Assembly (NCBI GenBank): GCA_964036665.1
Contig: OZ038527.1
Coordinates: 3,720,001-3,784,000 of the forward strand
Length of the DNA: 64,000 nt
Direction: 5' to 3'
Source of the DNA: Gordius sp. MW1
Taxonomy: Eukaryota; Nematomorpha; Gordioida; Gordea; Gordiidae
Program-made: the position numbers and the translations under genes
In this document: positions 57,348-64,000 of the stretch, piece by piece
Layout: each line of letters opens with the position of its first letter
Position numbering within the stretch: position 1 is the first letter of the stretch
The notes under the pieces: generated by a model
The model's input: only the letters and a program-made list of their open reading frames with translations
What the model was told of the DNA's origin: nothing
Database searches by the model: none

Positions 57348-59288
57348 TTAATGAGATTTCTGCTGCTGAACATCATCAACCAATTTGTTAATTCTTGGTT
57401 CAATTGATTGTAATGCTATCCTCATGCAGGAATCTAGTCGCAATCGATTGCGTTTTTTAGTTTTTATATCCACCATAGTTGAGAAACCTTTTTCACACAA
57501 ATATGTACTAGCGAAAGGCAGCAAATTTTGCATTGCTGCTGAAAATAATGGAGGATATTCTGCACGAATTTGTATCCAAACTTGCGCCAAACTTTTAGTT
57601 TTAAACAAAGATTTTAAATTACAATCATTTATTAATTCTAATAATGAATCTTCATCATCTGATGATAAATTGGTATTTTTATAATTGTTGTATGGATCTT
57701 GAATCCAGAGTTTTGTAATGTGACCTTCATCATTAGGGAAATATTTTTCAAATTTATCAATTAATTTTAAAATATGACATTTAATCAAGTAATTTACATT
57801 TTCTTTCTCGAATTGAAATTTTGAATCAGAGATTAGTTGTGAATAGAATGGAAACATTTCATATATATTTGAGTCTATTCTTTGAATCCATCTTTGTAAT
57901 TTCATTTTCATAGCCTCAATTTTGTTATGCATAGTAAAAATATCAGATTTAGGTCCTTGCATAGATATATTCAACTGATTTAGAATTGTAAAAATATCCG
58001 CTAGATATGACAATTTAGCGACCCAATTATTGTCATCAAAATAGCTTGATAGGCTGGAGTTTTTATCATTTAAAAAAAGTTCAACTTCCAGTCTCAATTC
58101 AAATAAACGAGTTAAGATTTTTCCTCGTGATAGCCATCTCACTTCTGTGTGAAATAAAAGAGAACTATTATCTGCGCCAACTTCTTCACAAAAAATTGAA
58201 AATAATCTTGACTTTAGTGAACTTCCTTTTATGAAATTTATAATCTTTACTGAAATTATCAAAACTTCATTCAATTCTTCACTCATTTCCTTGGAGGCTA
58301 ATTGTTCCCTATGAATAAAACAATGAGTAGTTGTTATGTTTGCATGTGCAATACGTTTTATTCTTGATGTAATGCCCTTATAACAGCCAGTCATAGAGGC
58401 AGCACCATCTGTGCAAATTCCAACACAGTTTTTCCAGAGTAAGCCATTAGTATTCAGAAAGGAATCTATTTTGTTAAATATATTTTCACTTGTTGTATCT
58501 GTTTCTAAGTCTATGCAAAAGAGAAATTCTTCAGATATATCCATTTTTATAAAATCAATAAATCGAATGTATCCTAAGCAAATGCTCCTGTTAGAAACAT
58601 CTGTAGATTCATCTATTTGTAATGAGAACCAAGGAGAATTTTTAATATAGCCAGTTAACTGTTCCTGAAGATCATTAGCTATTAATAAAGTTCTATTATA
58701 AATTGCATCATTTGACAAAGGTATTTCTTTAATTTTGTTTGACACAAAGGGTTCAAATAGCTCTTTACAAATATTAAACATGGCAGGTTTTAATAATTCT
58801 TCGGCTATAGTAAATGGTTTTTTTGCTTTTGCAATGTACAAAGCTGCAATAAATGAAGCTTTTAATAAATTTTTATTGGTAGTAGTTGTCACATTTATGA
58901 GCGTCTTTTGATTTTTTAATTCATCTCTTTTTCTTATAAAAAAATCTTCCTTTTTATTTTTATATTTATCATGGTTAAGATTTAAATGCCTCCACAATTT
59001 ATTAGGTTTCATTGATTCATTAGAGAGAACTACACCACATATAACACATTGTGGTTTTGTAGTTCCTCGAACTTCTATGCTTACAAACCCATATTTAATA
59101 TAATCACGATAGTATTTTCTAATTCTATTGTTACTTGATTTTATACCTTTAGTTTTAGGACTATTGGTTTTTTCCGTTTCATTTTTCGCTGTATCATCAT
59201 CGGAACCTTCACTAATATTTGAAGTTCCTGGTCCGCGATTATTTAGACCAAAAAAAATTTCCAATGTTTCTTTCTGCTTTTTGCTCAT
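57348..59288 (-). CDS. hAT transposase (ZBED5/SCAND3-like)
   Basis: 646 residues, uninterrupted. A BED/TTF-like zinc finger at about residues 78-110 has Cys81, Cys84, His101 and His106. The RNase H-like core has SLQIDESTDVSN (Asp226) and CTDGAASMTG (Asp294), and CFIHREQLASK and EVRWLSRGKILTRLFELR motifs follow. The C-terminal hATC dimerisation region contains YLCEKGFSTM (the expected catalytic Glu block) and KTKKRNRL. Length and motif order fit a complete transposase that would cut and paste elements bearing the CAGTGGTTCTTAACC termini. It is coded on the minus strand; the start at 59288 precedes a charged low-complexity leader as in related proteins. The nearly matching termini and target duplications suggest recent insertion. 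Confidence 0.93.
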   Translation of the reverse strand: MSKKQKETLEIFFGLNNRGPGTSNISEGSDDDTAKNETEKTNSPKTKGIKSSNNRIRKYYRDYIKYGFVSIEVRGTTKPQCVICGVVLSNESMKPNKLWRHLNLNHDKYKNKKEDFFIRKRDELKNQKTLINVTTTTNKNLLKASFIAALYIAKAKKPFTIAEELLKPAMFNICKELFEPFVSNKIKEIPLSNDAIYNRTLLIANDLQEQLTGYIKNSPWFSLQIDESTDVSNRSICLGYIRFIDFIKMDISEEFLFCIDLETDTTSENIFNKIDSFLNTNGLLWKNCVGICTDGAASMTGCYKGITSRIKRIAHANITTTHCFIHREQLASKEMSEELNEVLIISVKIINFIKGSSLKSRLFSIFCEEVGADNSSLLFHTEVRWLSRGKILTRLFELRLEVELFLNDKNSSLSSYFDDNNWVAKLSYLADIFTILNQLNISMQGPKSDIFTMHNKIEAMKMKLQRWIQRIDSNIYEMFPFYSQLISDSKFQFEKENVNYLIKCHILKLIDKFEKYFPNDEGHITKLWIQDPYNNYKNTNLSSDDEDSLLELINDCNLKSLFKTKSLAQVWIQIRAEYPPLFSAAMQNLLPFASTYLCEKGFSTMVDIKTKKRNRLRLDSCMRIALQSIEPRINKLVDDVQQQKSH

Positions 59289-59542
59289 AATATGGAATAT
59301 AATAACTATTTAAAATGAACAAACAATATAAGAAATAATGCACTATTTTGCGATCCAAAGTCTGTGGTGAGAAGTTCGCTTTATTTTTAAATTTCAGAAG
59401 TTAAATTTGTTGAATTGTAAAATTAAATGAAGATAATTATTTTAAAGATTAGAAAATGAATAAATTATGAAACAGCAAAAAAATCTACCATTCAAAAAAT
59501 TATTTTCATTATAAATAATAAGTTTCACAACGTATTTTAATA

Positions 59543-59622
59543 GCAGCATGGTGTGAGTGGTTATAGCGACGTCTTGTAAATGTAAACAAACATAATGCAA
59601 CGAGTTCGAATCCCAAGGTGAG
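59543..59622 (+). other. tRNA-like sequence inside the hAT
   Basis: A-box-like GGTGTGAGTGGTTATAGCG, anticodon-loop-like CTTGTAA (TGT) and a good B-box GAGTTCGAATCC. The variable region is too long and the acceptor arms do not pair, so a working tRNA is unlikely. Related to the sequence at 14235-14310. Confidence 0.5.
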
Positions 59623-60095
59623 TATTTTTTCTAAAGCTTTTCTGAATATTTTTATTTTATTCTAAAAAAATTTGGCGACCCCCCGGCAAACTTCTCGCGA
59701 TCCCCTTGGGGGTCGCGACCCCTAGGTTAAGAATCACTGCTCTAATGTACTCCTTTTTCCAGACATAGTGGGACGAATTTTGATAAGGGGAAGGGGTTCA
59801 CGTAAACGCGTATAAATTTAAAGATAGAGGTGCAATAAAAAAATCAATTATACAATGGGAGATGAGACTTAAATCTACACAAAACACTAATTTTTTTAAA
59901 TATAAATTTGAAATGGCGTTGGTATTTAACTTCAAAATACCTAAAAAAGGCCATTTTTACACCTTTAACCTCATTTATCTAAAAACCGGAAGTTTTGGAA
60001 AAAAAACTAAAAACATATTTGTGATCAGAACAAAATTCATCAGGATTATTGGTCCGATTGCAGGATGGTTTTTTTTGTAGACCTGTCCTGTGTTA

Positions 60096-61094
60096 TTTCT
60101 CTTTTATAAAATCATCTGCCTTTCAAAAGTAGCTTAATATACATCTTGAACATTCTTTATTAAAAAAATTATTATGATTTATTTTTAGGAATGTCGTTTC
60201 AATAAAATTTTTCCAAGTTCACAAAATTGCTATAATTGTAATACAAGACTATCAAGATTCTCATATTATTAAAGTTTGATGTGTTAAATGGTTTGAGGAT
60301 ATGGGAAGTTTAAAAATGGCTTAAATATTCCCCACAAATGCTCTTTCAATCGAGATTATAAAATCCTCTCCCATGTTTTCCCTAATACGGAGTTAAAATT
60401 TGGCACGACATCTGCTTTTTTATTGGATCAATCCATATATATTGGAGAAAATATAAGAAAAATTTCTTTATGGTATACATTACATTATGAGAGCAAGATT
60501 TTTAATTCAAAGCTTTAATAATCCTGAGCCTTTTATTCTCTATTATCACTTTTGTAAGTGTTGGCTCATATTTAATCGAATACGCTATTTTGCATCTAAT
60601 AGAAAATGCGTCAATATTCTGACAACAACTTACAAGACATCCAGCTTTTGAGAAGATTAAATTAAAACGACAATAATTAATCCTGCTTGGCCCCATTTTT
60701 AATTTAAATTTTTTAGACATAACATTAATCTATATATGCCTTAACAGAAATACTCATTAGAACACAATTAAATTTTACGCAACTTTTTAAAGGCATATAA
60801 TGAATCCAGTGGAACGGTTCGAATCTCTATCCGTTCGAATGGTTTAACAAAGTAGACAATAAATCTAAAGCGTCAATTAATATTAAAAATTAATTGTATG
60901 TAAAAATTTAGTTTATATTAAATAACTATATAAAGGTTTTATAATAACAATGTATTGATATCAAAGAATTGCCTGTCAAGACTATAGATATGAGGGATCA
61001 TGGTTGAGGCAGCACAATCGTCACAAAAAAGCAGCATAAAATTAGGTTCGTATTTTATCGATTACCTAGCTTAACGTTTGTGTTACCGTACCAA
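60096..61094. other. Unassigned spacer
   Basis: About 1 kb of AT-rich DNA. A 72-codon minus-strand frame (60502-60720) has no recognisable family. Nothing else seen. Confidence 0.4.
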
Positions 61095-61120
61095 GTCAAA
61101 CGTTATAAAGACACTAAATA

Positions 61121-61285
61121 TAAAAATAACTAAAAATAACTAAAAATAACTAATAATAACTAAAAATAACTAAAAATAACTAATAATAACTAAAAATAAC
61201 TAAAAATAACTAATAATAACTAAAAATAACTAAAAATAACTAATAATAACTAAAAATAACTAATAATAACTAAAAATAACTAAAA
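61121..61285. repeat. 10-bp minisatellite TAAAAATAAC
   Basis: About sixteen units of TAAAAATAAC with a regular TAATAATAAC variant, mostly every third unit, so a 30-bp higher-order period is visible. Confidence 0.9.
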
Positions 61286-61312
61286 ACCCTAAAAACACCT
61301 ATTGTAATATGA

Positions 61313-61549
61313 ATCACGTTCATTTTACTCTATCAAAAAAGAAAACCAATTTTAGTTTATCAAAATTATCATTATATAAACGTCAATAATGGCACAGATA
61401 CAAAATCTTACTACAGATGTAGAGTAAATGATTGTGGTGGCAGAGGTTTCTATTCAGATGCAAGGTTTACAATGACACGTGCACATGACAATCTCCCACA
61501 TAAAAGTATTTTAATATTAATTTACTTATTATATTATAGAGTACCCTAA
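61313..61549 (+). pseudogene. FLYWCH zinc-finger fragment
   Basis: An open frame without a start codon reads YQKRKPILVYQNYHYINVN, then SYYRCRVNDCGGRGFYSDAR and TRAHDN. This is the FLYWCH pattern (aromatic-rich strand, YYRCR, C-x5-C spacing, His near the end). It ends in a stop just before the satellite array. Probably a piece of a MULE-type transposase or of a derived gene. Confidence 0.65.
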
Positions 61550-61568
61550 TTATGGATTGATACCTTCA

Positions 61569-62645
61569 GATCTACCTATATCCCATTTGAGTAATTTAAT
61601 TTAAAAATTTATATCATCATTTCTATAGACAGTGGATCTATACAATCATCTTACTTAAATGATGCAACAAATCTACCTATATCCTATTTGACTTATTTAA
61701 TTTAAAAACTTATATCAAAATTTCTATAGACAGTGGATCTATACAATCATCTTACTTAAATGATGCAACAAATCTACCTATATCCCATTTGAGTAATTTA
61801 ATTTAAAAACTTATATCATCATTTCTATAGACAGCGGATCTATATAATCATCTTACTTAAATGATGCAACAAATCTACCTATATCCCATTTGAGTAATTT
61901 AATTTAAAAACTTATATCATCATTTCTATAGACAGTGTATCCATACAATCATCTTACTTAAATGATGCAACAAATCTTCCTATATCCCATTTGAGTAATT
62001 AAATTTAAAAACTTATATCATCATTTCTATAGACAGTAAATCTATACAATCATCTTACTTAAATGATGCAACAAATCTACCTATATCCCATTTGAGTAAT
62101 TTAATTTAAAAACTTATATCATCATTTCTATAGACAGTAAATCTATACAATCATCTTACTTAAATGATGCAACAAATCTACCTATATCCCATTTGAGTAA
62201 TTAAATTTAAAAACTTATATCATCATTTCTATAGACAGTGGATCTATACAATCATCTTACTTAAATGATGCAACAAATCTACCTATATCCCATTTGACTT
62301 ATTTAATTTAAAAACTTATATCATAATTTCTATAGACAGTGGATCTATACAATCATCTTACTTAAATGATGCAACAAATCTACGTATATCCCATTTGAGT
62401 TATTTAATTTAAAAACTTATATCAAAATTTCTATAGACAGTTAATCTATACAATCATCTTACTTAAATGATGCAACAAATCTACGTATATCCCATTTGAG
62501 TTATTTAATTTAAAAACTTATATCAAAATTTCTATAGACAGTGGATCTATACAATCATCTTATGATGCAACAAATCTACCTATATCCCATTTGAGTTATT
62601 TAATTTAAAAACTTATATCATAATTTCTATTGACAGTGTATCCGT
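61569..62645. repeat. 101-bp satellite array, about 10.5 units
   Basis: Unit boundaries marked by ATCTACCTATATCCCATTTG recur at 101-bp spacing (61569, 61670, 61771, 61872, 61973, 62074, 62175, 62276, 62377, 62478), with one unit shortened by about 7 bp near 62560. Units differ at a few positions (CATTTGAGTAAT vs CATTTGACTTAT, CATCATTTC vs CAAAATTTC), and the variants cluster toward the right end. Non-coding. Confidence 0.93.
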
Positions 62646-63317
62646 TTATATGTATTTACATTCTCATGAATCAATTACAACCATATAAATAAAATTTATT
62701 TCTAGTTTTTTATAAATTTTTATAGTAAGGTGTGTTTTTCATCTTAATTATTAATCACAAACTTATTAATAAATATTGCCAATTCTAGTTTAGGTTTAAG
62801 GAAATCAAATATCACTATCTTCAAGGATCTATTTGTAAAAAGAAATTAATAAAATAATTTTCTGTAAAATAAATGTCGCTTGCTTATTATGATTAGTCCT
62901 TGAAATAAAACTAAAAGATCATTTGATAATGTTTATTTACAAACATAAAAAACAAAATATCAAAATAAAATTTATATGCCCAGTAATAAGAAAAGATCTC
63001 TCTATATTTTTAATAAAACTTTAACAGACTAAATATTTACAATTCTTAACCTTAACTACATTTCCAATTCAATCAAAAATTATATCTAAGCCAATAAATT
63101 TTTTATTATATAATAAACTTTACTAATTTAAATAAACTAATACAATTAGAGTTAGGCAATTATAATTAAATTAATTTTTTATGCTAAAGATTTATATTAT
63201 AATATCCTTGCACCCTTTTTTTATATAATATTTTTTATACTAAAATATTGTCTATTATTTTATCTTTATTTTTATATTTTAAATATGTACCTAAATGCGG
63301 TACTATGAAACGTTTGA
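62646..63317. other. AT-rich spacer
   Basis: No ORF, repeat or RNA gene recognised between the satellite and the inverted repeat at 63318. Confidence 0.5.
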
Positions 63318-63341
63318 CTTTATAACGTTTGACCCGGATTC

Positions 63342-63665
63342 TTGTGTTACATGGCATTTGTGCAAGAATTTAGAAATTTTCTAGCGAAAGATAAATTAAG
63401 TAAGTGTAATTATATAAGCTGTACATATTTTTTAGAATTTACGAAGTCAGCAAGAAATGGTCAGGTGTTGACTTATGGCCGATACTCCTATACCAAAGCA
63501 AAGATAGGAAAAAACCAACAAATATATTATAGGTGTCGAAAAACTAAATGTAATGGGAAAGGGATTCTTCGACAAGAGAATTTTGATATAACTAAAGAGC
63601 ATACTTGTGATGTATCTTCAGCATTGCCTTCCTCAAGTAACTTTTGTAAATCAAAAGATCTTTAA
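63342..63665 (+). pseudogene. FLYWCH zinc-finger ORF, 5' part of a MULE-type transposase
   Basis: The frame contains SARNGQVLTYGRYSYTKAKI, QQIYYRCRKTKCNGKGILR and ITKEHTC: a complete FLYWCH domain (Cys-x5-Cys, His-x-Cys ending). In animal MULE proteins this domain precedes the DDE transposase. Here the catalytic core is missing and the frame stops at about 63665, close before the C-terminal region at 63775. Confidence 0.7.
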
Positions 63666-63774
63666 TCATTCAGGTTCCAGCTCAAAAATGATTGTAGTGA
63701 TATTACATCTATAGATCAAGCAAACCCCAACAAGCAGCAGAGTATTTATTTTTACAAAATGTTATAAATTGATC

Positions 63775-64000
63775 ATGGGTAGGAGAAGATGCCCAATTTA
63801 AATACAAAATGTGGGGAAGATATGAAGAGAATTGTCTGCCAAGAACCAATAATCATATAGAAGGATTCCACAACAAATTAAAACACATGATAAAACAATC
63901 CCACCCTAACATCTACGAGTTCATAGATCACATTAAAGCAATACAACGAGAAAGTGACTCAAACATCAAAAAGATAAATCAAGAGAAATCGATCAATCTT
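63775..64000 (+). pseudogene. MULE transposase C-terminal fragment, cut by window edge
   Basis: One frame reads FKYKMWGRYEENCLPRTNNH, IEGFHNKLKHMI and HPNIYEFIDHIKAIQRE. The R-T-N-N-x-x-E-G-F/W-H motif followed by an H-P-x-x-x-x-F block is characteristic of the region after the catalytic core in animal FLYWCH/MULE proteins. With the FLYWCH frame upstream it forms a transposase lacking its middle. It continues past position 64000. Confidence 0.75.

Larger units (their letters stand above)
57063..59739 (-). mobile_element. hAT transposon with intact-looking transposase, perfect 8-bp target duplication
   Basis: Termini CAGTGGTTCTTAACC and GGTTAAGAATCACTG (14 of 15 inverted), flanked by CTCTAATG at 57055-57062 and 59740-59747. 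Just inside, CGACCCCCC words occur at both ends. It carries one 646-codon transposase frame and a tRNA-like segment near its right end. 2677 bp, typical of autonomous hATs. Confidence 0.93.
56513..60092. mobile_element. Foldback element, second copy, interrupted by an autonomous-type hAT
   Basis: Left arm starts CACAGGTCTACAAA; right arm ends GTAGACCTGTCCTGTG. TTA flanks both sides (56510-56512, 60093-60095). Arms of about 460 bp are near-perfect inverses and include AATTCGTCCCACTATGTC and its complement. The centre holds ACTCCCGCCCCC and its inverse. Without the hAT it is about 0.9 kb, the same family as 24613-28106. The hAT inserted into the right arm. Confidence 0.8.
61095..63333. mobile_element. 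Possible MULE-related element bounded by 16-bp inverted repeats
   Basis: GTCAAACGTTATAAAG (61095-61110) and CTTTATAACGTTTGAC (63318-63333) are perfect inverses. Between them lie a minisatellite, a FLYWCH-encoding fragment and the 101-bp satellite. Outer flanks do not show a clear target duplication. FLYWCH domains are frequent in animal MULE transposases, and another FLYWCH frame begins immediately right of the boundary. Confidence 0.4.

Noticed and set aside
61569-62645. CRISPR-like regular array
   Set aside because: Direct 101-bp tandem units with no unique spacers, in a eukaryotic context.

Overview
This window looks like AT-rich nuclear DNA from an invertebrate animal. Coding exons are scattered, introns range from 38 bp to more than 2.4 kb, a rhodopsin-like GPCR is encoded without introns, and most of the sequence is transposon-derived. 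Short TTAGGG-type motifs recur. I cannot name the species. A tiny intron and interspersed-repeat termini that I associate with arthropods hint at that group, but only weakly.

Layout. 1-9073: the 5' seven-tenths of a DDB1 orthologue on the minus strand (eight exons; the rest lies left of the window), with a repeat-filled last intron and small hAT-like MITEs in other introns. 10098-16419: a GC-rich hAT-type element carrying further elements. 11705-33561 and 33642-44532: a tandem segmental duplication. Each copy holds one intact seven-transmembrane receptor gene (21568-22848 and 40116-41408, both minus). Copy A has been swollen from roughly 8.5-9 kb to about 22 kb by insertions that copy B lacks, so B supplies the empty sites. 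44971-46414: a clean non-autonomous hAT with perfect 8-bp target duplications. 47278-50351: a near-full-length RTE-type LINE (minus) with a 15-bp target duplication; an older plus-strand relative lies at 51590-53215. 53315-55001: another hAT. 56513-60092: a foldback element split by a 2.7-kb hAT that still has an open 646-codon transposase. 61095-64000: FLYWCH/MULE transposase pieces separated by a 10-bp minisatellite and a 101-bp satellite array.

The most striking component is a family present in six copies (1-1842 partial, 12477-16211, 13840-16006 nested in the previous copy, 25475-27322, 29309-31091, 31383-33250). It has no matching terminal repeats and no clear target duplication. A GC hairpin sits at one end, and a perfect 20-nt inverted repeat pairs the other end with an internal subterminal site. 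Between them lie arrays of ~108/~123-bp units, each with its own hairpin. That architecture resembles non-autonomous Helentron (DINE-1/HINE-type rolling-circle) elements. The copies are very similar to one another and several lie inside one hAT family, so the family was probably active recently.

Host genes I can support are three: DDB1 and the two receptor paralogues. The DDB1 product would act in CUL4 ubiquitin-ligase and DNA-repair complexes and the receptors at the cell surface; nothing links them functionally.
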